NCBI GenBank assembly: GCA_026770025.1
Contig: JAMXDE010000004.1
Span: 1,612,001 to 1,676,000 of the forward strand
Length of the DNA: 64,000 nucleotides
Reading direction: 5' to 3'
DNA from: Craspedostauros australis
Taxonomy: Eukaryota > Bacillariophyta > Bacillariophyceae > Mastogloiales > Achnanthaceae
Part shown: positions 1 through 11,193 of the stretch, piece after piece
How positions within the stretch are numbered: the first letter of the stretch is position 1
How the letters are laid out: the number at the start of each line of letters is the position of its first letter
The notes under the pieces: model-generated
Databases searched by the model: none
What the model was told of the DNA's origin: nothing
The model's input: the letters and a program-made list of their open reading frames with translations, nothing else
Made by a program: the position numbers and the translations under genes

Positions 1-559
1 TCTATGTTCAATGGATCGTATGCGAAAGCCAATGCAATGCAGGACAGGAAGCGAAACGCCGCAGGGGGAGGGATGATCGGCAGGAAGAAGCGATGCCACC
101 GGTTTCCAGTGACGGGACCCGACGATATTGGATGTGGCAGAACTCAACGAGGAGAAGAGATGTGAACACCAAACTTCGGGGAGGGATGCAACAGATGCAG
201 GACAGATAGCTGGTAAAGTTTGGTGTTGGTAGGATTGAGTGAATGTTAATCCGGAGCAAAAGAGTGCGGATGTTGGTGCTTTTTTTTGCAAGTTGGTGCT
301 GTTTCCCTCGTAGCGGCTCCGTAGAGTTGTACCAGGATTCGGCTACTTCGACCCTGTAGCCCCTTGTGGCCCCAAATGGGGGCGACACAAAAAGCGGATA
401 GGCACTACCGTCCGTTGTGTTTGCCACCGTCGAAAATTTTTTAGTGACTTTTCCGTTTTGCATGTGTGAACAGCACTCTCTTTTGTCGACTTCCACGCTC
501 CCCTGTTTTTTCCATCTGCGTTCTCAGCGACTTGCCATCCGCTGACAAGATCTCTTCAG
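1..559. other. No gene recognised (left edge)
   Basis: I see no convincing coding region here. An open frame on the minus strand has low-complexity composition and no recognisable domain. The stretch is probably 5' flank of the Harbinger element that follows. I looked for a terminal inverted repeat partner of the 3' flank and found only weak similarity. Confidence 0.5.
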
Positions 560-631
560 TTGGAAAATTGCAAAGTGCTTGTCATAAAGTCATCAGCTCT
601 CTCCCTCTCTCTACTCTTTTCCATCTCCAGC

Positions 632-1846
632 ATGAGCAACCGGACTTGGAACAGCCTTCCTGAGCGCCTTGCCTGCAAGCATGCCAGGCTTGCGTTCATC
701 AACGCGGCAACCGACCTCATCGACATGCATGAGGAAGAGATCGATACCGACATGCTATCCAACCTGTGCCATCAATTCGACCTCGTCATCGACATGGGTG
801 TGCATGTCCTCAACCTGGACCTGAAGTATCTGCTTCCAGCCGAACCTCCACGTGCGCCGATGTCGGCTGAGCTCCGGATTGAGCAGCTGACGGAGATGCA
901 AGCCGTTTCGCATTTCCGATTCCGCAAGGATGCTTTGCATCGCATCAAGGAGGCACTGTGGCCAAAGTTCCAAGCTGTTTCTGGTGCTACTGACCCAGAA
1001 AACATAACAGTGAGGAACAGGTACTCCATTGCCTTCGAGACAGGCATGCTGATCATGCTTTACCGCTTGTCGCATCGCGGAACTCTCATGGACATGGAGG
1101 CTGTCTTTGGTGTCCGATTTGGCAAGATCTCGGCTGTGGCTCTCACCTTCTACGAGTACTTCTACGAAATTGCACTCCCATACTTGGTCGACATTTCCTT
1201 GTTCACTCCTCGTTTCCCTTCATACGCAGCATACGTCGAACGTGCGACAAATGGTCTGGTGAACAACGTCGTCGGGTTCGTCGACGGTACCTTGCGCAAG
1301 ACCTGCCGACCACATCGTTTCCAAGAATTTGCGTACTCCGGACACAAACGCTGCCACGGTATCAAGTTCCAAGGCATCGCAGCACCCGACGGAATCATGA
1401 TGCATTACTTCGGTCCCATCTCGGGGAACCGCCATGATGGCTTCATGCTCAGCGAGAGCCGCATCCGAGAGGATATGGCAATGCTGATGCCAGTGGATGG
1501 GCCGGATCCAGTCTATCGGATCTATGGGGATCCTGCATACAGCAACACGCTGTATGTTTTCGGCGCATACAAGGATACCATTCCTGGGTCCACAGAGGCC
1601 CTCTGCAACAGGGACATGTCCTCTGTGCGCATTTGTGTCGAATGGGCATTTAAGGAGATCGTCAAGCTCTTTCCTCTCCTTGATGTGAGGAAGGTCATGC
1701 GCATTTATGGCGTGCCTCTCACCCACATACACTATGTTGCTGCATTCTTGACCAACATCCATTGCACTCTCTATGGTAACCAGCAGTCTGCTCGATTTGA
1801 TGGGCCCCGCATGACATTTGAGGAGTACATTGCACTGGTGCCATAA
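632..1846 (+). CDS. PIF/Harbinger-type transposase (DDE_Tnp_4)
   Basis: This is the DDE nuclease of a PIF/Harbinger DNA transposon, which cuts and inserts the element in the nucleus. The DDE triad is visible: D in VGFVDGT, D in IYGDPAYS and E in RICVEWAFKEI. Numbered from an in-frame ATG at 560 these are residues 242, 324 and 361; from the preferred ATG at 632 they are 218, 300 and 337. GHKRCHGIKFQ and the GNRHDGFML segment are also typical of the family. I chose the ATG at 632 (MSNRTWNSL) because the preceding residues are low-complexity and the bases just before it form a long pyrimidine tract ending in CAG, which could be a 3' splice site of an upstream 5'UTR intron. At about 404 aa the length is normal for the family. 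The frame is uninterrupted. It converges with the Myb-like gene at 2270-3523. Family assignment is firm; activity is inference. Confidence 0.9.
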   Translation: MSNRTWNSLPERLACKHARLAFINAATDLIDMHEEEIDTDMLSNLCHQFDLVIDMGVHVLNLDLKYLLPAEPPRAPMSAELRIEQLTEMQAVSHFRFRKDALHRIKEALWPKFQAVSGATDPENITVRNRYSIAFETGMLIMLYRLSHRGTLMDMEAVFGVRFGKISAVALTFYEYFYEIALPYLVDISLFTPRFPSYAAYVERATNGLVNNVVGFVDGTLRKTCRPHRFQEFAYSGHKRCHGIKFQGIAAPDGIMMHYFGPISGNRHDGFMLSESRIREDMAMLMPVDGPDPVYRIYGDPAYSNTLYVFGAYKDTIPGSTEALCNRDMSSVRICVEWAFKEIVKLFPLLDVRKVMRIYGVPLTHIHYVAAFLTNIHCTLYGNQQSARFDGPRMTFEEYIALVP

Positions 1847-2269
1847 CTGTGAATACGGTAACCTAAAATAGCAACGCAGAGTGAACATGTGATCAAAGCC
1901 TCGTACACGATTGCTCCAGTTACACTTTCCAACAATTTGTGATTGGAGCATGCAATTATTTGATCAGTGAATTGGAGAATTCGTGTAAGCTACGATTCTG
2001 TTGAATTGATACGATTGTGTTGTATGCTATGATTGTGTTTACAGTTATGACTACGTCTACGCTTGTTGCTGTCACTCCAATCTATCTATGCTCTTGCTCC
2101 GTTTTTGCTGAGGCTGACGCTCATGTTGTGACCAAGAGAGTAGTGGAGAATAGATGGCAGAATGCACAATTTGATCAAGCTGTAGTTCACCATGAACCGA
2201 TATTCCACATCGCTTGACATGTATGTACTTACCTTGTGTTCTTGGATCAACTGATGCATTCTGATTCCA
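1847..2269. other. Spacer between convergent Harbinger genes
   Basis: AT-rich 423-bp stretch between two converging stop codons. It presumably holds both 3' UTRs. No further gene or structured repeat seen. Confidence 0.5.
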
Positions 2270-3523
2270 TCATTCTGTGGAGTGGTCACGACGTTCAGTC
2301 TTGTCCTGGAGGAATCTCGCCAGCATTTGCATCATGGATTCGATGCTTGTGTTGAGCGCGGCCTGTCGATGGGAGCGCTCCTGTTCGAAGAGGCGAGACT
2401 CGGCCAACCGATGATCCTCGAGGCGACGCGATTCCGCCATCTGATACTGTTGATGAAGACGAAGCTGCCGCCTTTCCTCTGCCTCCACGGCTGCTCTTGC
2501 CTCCTGGCGCTCCTCTGCAGCTCGCTGCAAACGAATGAGTTCGGAAATGCTGCTGCTGATATCTGGGGCTGCACCATTGGTAGTTGCGGCCGTGGGTGAA
2601 GGATTGTCCATGCGTGCAAGGAGGGCTGCACGCGACTCCATCAGCTTCTCAACCAATGCTGTGGTTTGCTTTGTTGCATCCCACACATCTTGTTGCTTCT
2701 GCTTCTTCGTAGGCTGTCCCACAGCAGCCTGCTTCTGGTCGTTGTCAGCTGGAGGCTGGCGCGGTGTTGCTTTCTTTCGGCGGTTGAGCATAGCAAGCTG
2801 CATTTCCTCAGCTGCTTCTTCTCCCAGCTTGGCACGAGCCGCTGCCTTCTTCTTGTTGAGCTTCAAGGAGCTGTGGTGCTCCTGCAACACTGAAAGCTTC
2901 TTCAAATGAGGAGTGCATGGCTCATTGTCTTGCCCACTGCGATGTGGGGCGAACTTGTTGAACTTGACCACCATCTGCATCAGAGATTCGAAGCGGTACT
3001 GGTATCTGTTCATCTTGGGCTTGGAGTTGCTTGCTTCCACTGGAAAGGGCTTGAACAAATCTGGGTAAGTCTTCTCCAGGTGCTTAGCAACAGCCTCCCA
3101 GGATTCACTGACACGCTTCTCCCATGGCTTTGGCTCCAATGACATGATGTGGTCGATGAAGATGACATCGGCCACCTTGGGGTCTTGGAACCAGGGGTAG
3201 CGACCATGTTTGGTGATGTAGATGAGACGAGGATTGCGTTGAACTTTGACAGTCCTGGTGTTGTTGCTGGGAGTGACAATGCGGCAAGGAGTAGAGATGG
3301 CCTCTGGAGATGATGGTGCAACGGTTGCTTCATGAGAGTTGGTTGGGGCAGGTTTGAGGAAGGCCGTAGCGGTGATGTTGGATACATCTTGCACAGCAGC
3401 AACACCATTGCCGCATCGAATGGGAGGGGGCGATGGAGGCTGGTTTACGATTTCCGCATTCTCATCTTTGTCAGAAGAGGTGGACGTTGGAATCGATGAA
3501 GAAGAGGTTGGAATCTTGACCAT
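2270..3523 (-). CDS. Myb/SANT-like, coiled-coil accessory protein of a Harbinger element
   Basis: Probable second protein of the PIF/Harbinger transposon. In known elements a Myb/trihelix-like protein binds the element ends and helps the transposase into the nucleus. The N-terminal ~85 residues are Ser/Thr/Pro-rich. A central segment (about residues 105-200) has spaced Trp residues (GRYPWFQDPK, KPWEKRV, ESWEAVAKHLEKTYP), the pattern of a SANT/trihelix-like helical domain. A basic Lys/Arg stretch follows (LNKKKAAARAK, NRRKKATPR), suggesting a nuclear localisation signal. The C-terminal ~80 residues form a Glu/Arg/Gln-rich coiled coil (RAAEERQEARAAVEAEERR). I prefer the ATG at 3523 (ACCATGG context); an in-frame ATG at 3556 would add 11 residues. 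It converges with the transposase, the arrangement expected for one element. The specific domain name is inferred. Confidence 0.65.
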   Translation of the reverse strand: MVKIPTSSSSIPTSTSSDKDENAEIVNQPPSPPPIRCGNGVAAVQDVSNITATAFLKPAPTNSHEATVAPSSPEAISTPCRIVTPSNNTRTVKVQRNPRLIYITKHGRYPWFQDPKVADVIFIDHIMSLEPKPWEKRVSESWEAVAKHLEKTYPDLFKPFPVEASNSKPKMNRYQYRFESLMQMVVKFNKFAPHRSGQDNEPCTPHLKKLSVLQEHHSSLKLNKKKAAARAKLGEEAAEEMQLAMLNRRKKATPRQPPADNDQKQAAVGQPTKKQKQQDVWDATKQTTALVEKLMESRAALLARMDNPSPTAATTNGAAPDISSSISELIRLQRAAEERQEARAAVEAEERRQLRLHQQYQMAESRRLEDHRLAESRLFEQERSHRQAALNTSIESMMQMLARFLQDKTERRDHSTE

Positions 3524-3556
3524 GGTGAAGTTACGCGACGGGATGAGTTGGAGCAT

Positions 3557-5184
3557 GTGTGACTTGAATCATAGAAACAATCGGGTTGGCATGGAGCAAT
3601 GCAGTGAATGATTGCATTTGATTCAATGGAGAAGGAGTCGTCGTGCTGTCAGGGAAAGACGATGAAACGGATACGTTGGATAGTTGCATTTGATGCGACT
3701 GAGAAGGAGTAGTCGTGTTGGAAACAAAGGACGATGCAACGGATGCGTTGGAACATGGCATGCGATTCAGTGACCAACGCAGTGGGTGGCGGAAGAGGCG
3801 AAGAACCGGAAGTATGGCGCAACACCGTGCACATGGCCACGATGCGTTGAGAAAAGGAGTATTCCTGTGTTGCGTGGAGATTCGCAGGGAGCATGTGTTT
3901 AGCAGGCAACGAACACAGCTTCACACGATAGAGAAAAAACACACGTTCCAGATCTCTCCGCCAACAGAAGAGAAACGAGGAGGTTGTCACAAGGAAACTT
4001 ACTTCTGGACAGAAGAACACACTCTGCAACGAAAGAAGCATGTGATTGGTCAGTTACGAAAGATCTAAACTTGAAAGACCTTTTCGCGGGACTCGACGAA
4101 ATCGGGAAGAATTGATTATCCCGGTTCCGAGAGCCCATTTGAAACCGGATTCCGATTTCGTTTTTTGGGGCGACCCCACACAAAATGTCTCTATCTGGTT
4201 ATGATTCCTCCGCGGGACTCCGAAATCGGGCTGCGAGAATTCTCTATTGTTACGTATTCCTCCGTTCCGAAATGATTGCAACTTATCGTTTTTGTCATCG
4301 GTTCGACGCCGTGTCGTAGTGCCCAACTTTGGGAGCTGCGGGAGACCATTTACCCAGTCGCCTCCCACCCTGGTCTGACGCATCCTTGTTGACCTTCGGT
4401 ACCCATCGGAGTACCATCAAGAATTGGTATACTAATGTGTGTAGATACATTATGAAACGTACCATACAAACAGAGGACAGCATCTCCACATTTAGACTGC
4501 TTGTCTGGCGCCATGCCTCCGCGTTTCTGTCGTTGAAACACTGTGCAAGAGTTGGTTCGTGTGCTTTCACTTGTCCGAATGGTCGGAAGGTTAATTCTTA
4601 ACGTGACGTCACGCTCTGTTCCGTAAGTCCAAACCGTCCTTCAGTTCCACAGACGAAATAGAACACTGTGCAACATGCGAAGAACGACGCAATGACAAAA
4701 TCACGAAACATCGATTTTCTATTTGACATTATATTTGTGCTCACAAGTACGCAATCGATATTTGTTTAACAGGAAACGTGAGAACTCCCCTCGTGTTGTG
4801 GACATCGGTGTCTTCGTGACCTGTCGCAGACATCATTGCATTCCCACCAAATAAGAACTTTGACATAACGCCACGACCCAACCGGCCAATCATGATGGTC
4901 AGTTCATGCAATGCCATAGTTATGGTTGACTGATGACGCCATCGGGCTTCCGAAGGGTTTGTCCAACACGTCACGTTGGTCGTGTTGTGAATTTTCCTTT
5001 TCCGTTTTTACGTTTCGAAGCACATTTTTTGGTGTTGTTGTTGTGGATGCGACTCAACAACGTGATTTCTGACTGATTGCTGCACTCATCCATTTCCCGA
5101 ATCGTGCAATTCTCGTGTTGTATTTGTATTAAATGGTTTATTATTCCTGCAAAATGCCTGGTGTTGTCCAATTGTTGTTTGAAT
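3557..5184. other. Non-coding flank with one arm of a long inverted repeat
   Basis: No convincing gene. Positions 4085-4103 and 4211-4230 share an imperfect direct motif (CGCGGGACTC...GAAATCGGG). The arm at about 4253-4285 recurs inverted at about 11742-11774 (separate entry). This is probably the 3' end of the Harbinger element plus older repeats. Confidence 0.5.
4253..4285 (+). repeat. Left arm of ~33-bp inverted repeat
   Basis: The segment beginning TATTCCTCCGTTCCGAAATG and continuing through GATTGCAACTTAT is matched without a visible mismatch by its reverse complement near 11742-11774. Similarity weakens on both sides. It could be the terminal repeat of an older DNA transposon that received the copia insertion, or two copies of a short repeat in opposite orientation. 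Confidence 0.6.
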
Positions 5185-5195
5185 TTGTCAGTATC

Positions 5196-5320
5196 GTGAG
5201 TGTGCGGTGTGTATGATTTGGTGCTAATGATGGATTCGTGACTACGGGGTTGTGATGTTGTTTGTTGTGTCAGCTATTGCTGCTGTCAATGATGTCTGTC
5301 ATTGTACATGTGTACAGATG
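5196..5320 (-). repeat. 3' LTR remnant of the decayed copia element
   Basis: Matches 11194-11310 through the shared core GTGTGTATGATTTGGT and a later GTCTGTCAT block. Many substitutions separate the two, so the element is old. Ends are approximate. Confidence 0.5.
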
Positions 5321-5460
5321 CCAACACCCCCATGCTTGTGGTAGCTAGTGGAACCAATTCACTCTTTCATACAGAGAAGACTGGGATCACCACACTCCAC
5401 TGGCGGCATTCACCGGCGAACGTAGAATGATGGAATACATCCCATGAGTAGGTCCGTATG

Positions 5461-5976
5461 TCAAAAGAACAGAATCACAGGCATCTGATTGTTGCACAGA
5501 TCTGAAGCATTGGGGTTGGATGACACATCAGCGATGAGGATGAGATATCTGCCCACCCAATTGCAGACCGCAAATGTGTGTATATCAATATGCCTGGAGT
5601 TCCTCGGCAGTTGGTTGGCGTTTGCCATCATTCTAGCGCCTTGGTTGTCCTTGTAGATAAGTATGGCATGCTGTTGGCACATGCTGATCTTGTCCAGGAT
5701 GGACCGAAACCAGAGCACCATCTTGCCATTGTTGCTGGTGACATTGAACTTGGCTTTAGAGGTATTGAGAGAAATGGTGGGTTGGACGTGGGCTTTCCAC
5801 GCGACAGCAGGGCCGCCAAGAAGCAACGCAATGCTGCTGGTGGATTTACGACACCTTGTATCAGCACCCCAATTGGCGTCCATGTATACATGTAGCAAAG
5901 TTGCCTGGATGGTGGCCTGGTCTGTTGGGCTGTGGCGCTTGTTGTTGGCAGGCAAGAGGTGTTTCAGTGCTGGCAC
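5461..5976 (-). pseudogene. Copia RNase H domain (broken pol)
   Basis: An open segment with copia RNase H features: YMDANWGADTRCRKSTS, LLLGGPAVAWKAHVQPT, and the later DNQGARMMAN and RHIDIHTF. In intact copia RNase H the segment after the Trp-Lys motif is SSTEAEY-like; here it reads NTSKAKFNV, so the acidic active-site residue in that helix is replaced by Lys. The domain is continuous but is cut off from the upstream reverse transcriptase by frameshifts. It is a pseudogene fragment. Confidence 0.8.
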
Positions 5977-6369
5977 ATCTGCAAGCTGTGGAGCAGGAGA
6001 CTGTCACCAGTAGGTGATCCCATAGTCCCTGGTGGATGCAACATACCTGAAGAGGTATTTGACGGCTTTGTAGTGTACACGTGCAGGGTTCATCAAGACT
6101 TGGCTCAGCTTCACCACAGGGAAGGAGATGTCAGGGCAACAGGAAACCATGGCCCAGATGAGCTTGCCAATGGCTCAGTGGTAGCTGAAGGACTTGGATT
6201 GCAGACCATGATGCTTGGCTTCCATGTTGGGTAAGACTGCCTGATCCAATTGCCACACACATCCATTGTCTGCACGCATGGGTAGGCGTTGTGTAGGCTT
6301 CAATCAATGCCAATCGTGTTGCCAGAGCACCTTGTCGATGTATGTGGAGCAGTGCTGATTCACATGTCG

Positions 6370-7331
6370 TCAGGCCTGAGTGAGATCCAGTCCGTTGTAG
6401 TGTGCAAACAGACCGTACCAAGTGATGGGATGGTTCAGCCGAGCATCAAGCATGTCACAGAACTCCTCATAAAAGGTTTCATCCTTGGTTGCCACCGCAA
6501 AGTTGTCCACCTGCCAGGGCATGTATGCATTGTGGGCGTGAAGGTTTCCAATGTGCAAACATGGTGCTTGAGTTGTTGTGTGAACCCCATGTCCTTGAGT
6601 AGCTGATTGGTATGTGGACTCTGCTGTAGCGGTGCTTCAGGATGCTCTGTAGATTCTTGAGAAAAGCACAACCATGTGTTGACCCAGAACAATGTCATGC
6701 TTGTGCTTCCACCAGCTGTGGAACTGATCATCGATTTGCATGTAGTGACATTGTGCGCTGGCAGGCGCTTTGGCGACTGCATTCGCGATGCCACCTCCGT
6801 ACACGAGCAGTCCTTGCACTTCAGCAATGGCCACCAAGATGCGGAACTCCGTGAGGTCAGGAGTAGCAGCGTATGTGTGACCAAATATGTGCACATTGCC
6901 TCCCCAGGTGGACCCAGCACAAATGGCACAAGCTTTTTACGGTTGCTCCCATGTGTCTTTACAACGCCAAACCAAACCCAGTTGAAGACCGCTGCGCCTG
7001 GTAGTGCCTCGATGAGCTCGCGGAACATGCCTTGGTGATGGCATTGCTCCATTTTCTTGAGTTTGACTTATTGCTCCTCATCTCAATCATTGCGCTGGAG
7101 CAGTTTGCGCCAGGTGAGCTTTGGAGCAGCCTCCACTTGACATGCAGTTGGTGAAATGTGATCGAGAATGGAGCCAATATGCCCAAGTTGGTCAAAGTAC
7201 ATTTGTGGAACACTGTGCTGTGTGAGGGAGTTTCGAACATCGTCGAATGCAGAGACCGCGTCGCTCGCATCCAGTACAGCCTGGGTAAGATCCGGCAGCG
7301 AGCAGATATCATGGTCGCCGATGGCCAGCAA
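6370..7331 (-). pseudogene. Copia reverse transcriptase fragments (QVDN)
   Basis: Reverse transcriptase spread over several frames. Readable pieces are SLTQHSVPQMYFDQLG (about 7.2 kb), TYAATPDLTEFRILVAIAE and LLVYGGGIANAVAKAPA (6.64-6.89 kb), and QVDNFAVATKDETFYEEFCD (6.37-6.56 kb). In functional CoDi-type enzymes the corresponding motifs are LVYGGDATNAY and QVDDFAVA. The first catalytic Asp is therefore Gly and the second Asp of VDD is Asn. The enzyme cannot be functional. Confidence 0.75.
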
Positions 7332-7662
7332 GTAGGCGCTCTTGAGCCAGGATCTCCATTGCAGAATGCGCGCTGCAGTCGAGCTTGGCTTGCATTGTGT
7401 GGGATGCAGACGCTCTCAGAGCTCATCAGGCACAACTTCCAACCCTGCAGTTGGAATGCTGTCAGAGAGGTGGATGTGCTCATGGAATACCCTTTGGTAG
7501 GGATCCACAGTCATGCGCATGATGTAGGCACTGTCAACACTGTCAACACCATCAACAGAGCATGCTGCTGCAGCTGCATGGAGCATGTCATTGTCATGTG
7601 TACTGTAGTTGGCGCACTTGATAGGAAGGCATACGACCATCCGTCTTCGCTTTCTCAGCACA

Positions 7663-8316
7663 TTAACCATGTATGCCATTGCCATTGTGAGACAGTTGCA
7701 ACCCAAGGTTGAGCAGAAGTTGTGGTCCTGGTGGACGTTCATGGACAGAGAAGTGGGCCTCATCGAAGATCAGGTTGCCAGTGGTCTTGATATGCCCCGG
7801 ATCCAAGTTGAAATATTCTTGGAGCGAGGGTGTGGCAGTATGACCAACAAAGATGCCGTTGTAGGTGTGGATATCCAGCTTTGCGGCGGGATGGCCAGGC
7901 TTGCACACAACCACTCTGGAACCAAGACTTGCAGGTGGCTCAGGTTGGGCTTGATGCCATGCGGAAGCTGGTATGGAGTGGTGTTAATGATGGAGTGCCA
8001 AAGCTTATTCTTGACATACACTGCATGTGCAAGGGCATGAACCTGGAACTTGGGATGCAGGCCTGAGGAGTACATCAGTGATCTGGCCATCACACCAAAG
8101 GTGCGGTTGATTCCCTCGACCTTGTCATTCATCCAAGCGCATCTGGCCCCAGTAGGTTCCAGAGTGTATCCCGCAGACCGGACGACCTCCTGGAAGGCAC
8201 TCGATCATGCAAGTTCGCCACCAGTGTCGACCCTCACCGCCTTGCAACCATCCTTGCAACCAAACTCACGAAGCAGGTTGGCAAACATGTCCACAGGTGG
8301 GATATGGTCTTGGTAG
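7663..8316 (-). pseudogene. Copia integrase core fragments
   Basis: The segment KVEGINRTFGVMARSLMYSS at about 8.08-8.13 kb followed by ALAHAVYVKNKLWHS and TPYQLPHGIKPNLSHLQV is the C-terminal part of the copia rve core, including the region of the catalytic Glu (here KVEGINR). LDIHTYNGIFVGHTATPSLQ around 7.85 kb is the integrase C-terminal 'GYFVGY'-type segment. At least two frameshifts separate these pieces. Confidence 0.75.
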
Positions 8317-8375
8317 GGGAACACCTAAGTGTACCGAGTGCACGCATCAATGACAAGAAAGTACGAGTGTACCCT

Positions 8376-8882
8376 TCAAGAGGCTGCACCACCTGTTCGA
8401 CTTGGCAGAGTTGCGCGACGACTCCTGTCCGTACTGAGGATCGGACGACCACATGAAACCGTAGTCAGCATGGAATCTTGCGCCAGTGGAGGGAACAGGG
8501 CTGCCATCTTGAGGTCCTTGAGGATCTGTCTGACACTGGGCTTGGCTGCATGTAGCACAATGCCGCATTGGATGTGCACAGTGGCGAGGAGGCCTGGAAT
8601 ACCAGAACAGTGCATATGGAGCCACTTCATGTGCGACATACCAGCGCAGCCCAGGCACATATGCCAGAGCTCCGCGTTGAGTGCAGGCGGTGCACGCTGG
8701 ACAGCGAACACAGCCAGCTTGACATCACCATCGGTATTGAAGAAGTAGAGTCCATTGCGACAACGCATGGGCGCATCAATGGAACAGCTGCGGCCATGGA
8801 AGGAGAGAACAGCCCCTGATGGACCGTCATGGAGCACATAGCACACAAAGTCATTGTCCTGCTGGCGAACAATGGCCTGCAA
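8376..8882 (-). pseudogene. Copia GAG_pre-integrase segment
   Basis: The piece ALNAELWHMCLGCAGMSHMK resembles the His/Cys motif that precedes the copia integrase core (LWHxRLGHxxxxxL...). The canonical second His is replaced by Cys (LGCAG for LGHxG). It sits in the correct order just upstream of the integrase fragments. Confidence 0.6.
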
Positions 8883-9304
8883 CGAGACAACATCTCAACC
8901 AGATCAGGGCAGAGCATTGTGTTGGCCTAAATCACTCCACCACACGAGCTGGGAATGGTGAGAGTGCCTTCTCTCTGGCATAGCATACAGGTCGCACTGG
9001 CATTGGCTGCAGCCAGTGGAACAAAATTGGTGTACCACTGATAGTCTTGGAGGATAGACCAGTCAGGCACAGCACTGACGTTTGCGCAAGGATAGAATTC
9101 CCCCACATTGTCTATAGGGTTCCATGCATGCACCGTACTTCCAGAAGATGGGGCAAGTGAACAGCGCAAGTGTGGGCAACTACAAAGGTGGCCAGCTTCG
9201 ACAGAGTGATCTCTGGAGGGACAGACTGTGTGAGCGAGGGCACTTCATCACGTGGATGTCTTGCCCATGTCCTGCTAGTGCTTGGCGATAAAATATGCCG
9301 TTCG

Positions 9305-11030
9305 TCAAGGATTGCACCCAATCCTCACCAGCGGACCAAAATCGTGTTTGAGGGCATCCTGAATCGCATCAGACAAGATGAGATCAGAGAAGTCACTGTC
9401 ACCATGGTTCCTGAAGCGCTGTAGAGCATGAGCAGTTGCCTTTGATCTGTTGCAACCAAAGTGGGTGCAATAGCTTTTGTGAATCTTGTTGGCCTCATCA
9501 GGATGCTCTTGCACAAAGTGCATGAGATGGGTGGTGCGCCCAAAGGCTTTGCACGTACATGCCTTGTATCCCATGTAGCAGCATGCTTCGCAGAAGGCAT
9601 CCAGATTTGGCTTGTAGAAGGTATTGTGCCGCCTGCGCGGCCAACTGTTGTCCTGTCAGTCACCTCGTCCGCCACAACTACTGTGGGTTGGAGTGCAGTG
9701 GGCCTTGAGTGAAACAGCACTGCCAGGGGGATCTACAATTCTTGGGCAAGCTGCTCGACATGCAGATTGAAAGGCAGTGCATTGGGCGATGTCGCAGTGC
9801 GCAGCATGGTGTGGTAATGCTCCAGCATGTACCCGTGCTCACGCAGATCCTCGAGAGAGATAGGACTCAGGTTGAGGTTGGAGACAGAGCGGTGGAAGAC
9901 GAGTCCCTTACTGTGCGGGAAGCCAAGCAGCTTCATAGCAAAACTCAACAGAGCCTTCAAAGGCCAGCTGAGAGTTCACATGCTGCTGCGCAGTGTTGAA
10001 AGCGTTGGTGAGCACTTTGTGGAGGAGCATGTACGCAGAGAGCTGGTGTTGTAGGACATCAAAAACTGCTAGCATACTTGAGCCGGATAGTGGGATGGTC
10101 AGGATTGATGATTCCCTTGCCCTGGAGCTTGTCTAACAGCTTGCAGCTTGTGGAGAAGACACAAGAGCCATGGACCTTCCTGGGAATCACTGCTGTGCTG
10201 GGGTACAACAAATCCAATGAGCAAAAGAGGACATCCACCAATACCACAGCAGCATGGAGCTGTGCGTACCACAAGAAGACTTGGTCGAGTGTATCATCTG
10301 CAAGCTTGATCTGCTGTCAATCCTGCGCCTGCGATGCACCAAAACAGAGCAAATTGAGGGCATCACCAATGGTGTAGCAATTGTGCCGACAGAGGGCAGG
10401 GGTGGAGTTTGTCACTGTGTAGGAAACACCAGACCCAGCAATGTAGCTGAACTCAAATGGATCTTGGGAAGGAATGGTGTCCTCGACAGGGACAGAAAAT
10501 ACTGTCCTTGTGGAGAAAGCACAGGGGGCATGGCATCGGTGTGTTTGGCACAGCCACTGTTGGCAGCCTCATCAACAGGGGCGTCATCATTGGCAGGAGC
10601 CTTGGAAACCTGGCATCACTGTCAGCGGTGGTGTCAACGGCATCAAACATGGGAACTGATGATGGTGCAGTGCGCATTGATGGAGTGATGTTGTAGACAT
10701 GCAGGACAGTGATGGAGTGGCACAGAAAATTTCGGAACTCGCAGGCCTGGAGGTTGGTGACCCAATCGTCATTGTTGATGTTGTCTCCACAAGTGCAAAA
10801 CCACAATCAAACTTTCCACATGCCATGGATGTGGACAAGACTGCCACCCCAATGCACCATTTGGGCATGGAAGAAGGCATCATCACCATTGAGCAAATTG
10901 TAGAATTCATGGTTGGTGGTGGTCTTGTTATCGTCCCACATGAGGGGAAACCATGTCCAACTGAGCTGCTCAGAGATGAGGCAGGCATCAACAAGAGCAT
11001 GGCACTCCATGCTATCGTTGTTGGCAGCCA
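9305..11030 (-). pseudogene. Copia gag-like region, frame-broken
   Basis: A gag-like reading starts near 11030 with MAANNDSMECHALVDACLIS and runs through an in-frame stop around 10807. Further pieces continue in other frames, such as SLEDLREHGYMLEHYHTMLR near 9.8 kb. A Cys/His-rich stretch with GYKACTCKAFGRTTH near 9.55 kb may be the relic of the gag zinc knuckle. Gag sequences diverge fast, so assignment rests on position between the 5' LTR remnant and the pre-integrase domain. Confidence 0.5.
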
Positions 11031-11193
11031 TGATGAAAGGAAGAAGGAAGCAAGAGCAGAGAGTATGGGGCAAAGAGGTTGAGAGAAGATCCTGTGAATG
11101 CAACAGAATGTGACATCCCGGAGCACTTAGGAAGAGAGGAAGAAAGGAAAGACTTGTGTGAAGCATGAAAAGGCCATCACCTGTCAATGTTGT

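Noticed and set aside
300-4220. Terminal inverted repeats of the Harbinger element
   Set aside because: The GGGGCGACxCxxAAAAA-like motifs at about 380-400 and 4165-4190 are only loosely similar; not enough to call TIRs without an alignment search.
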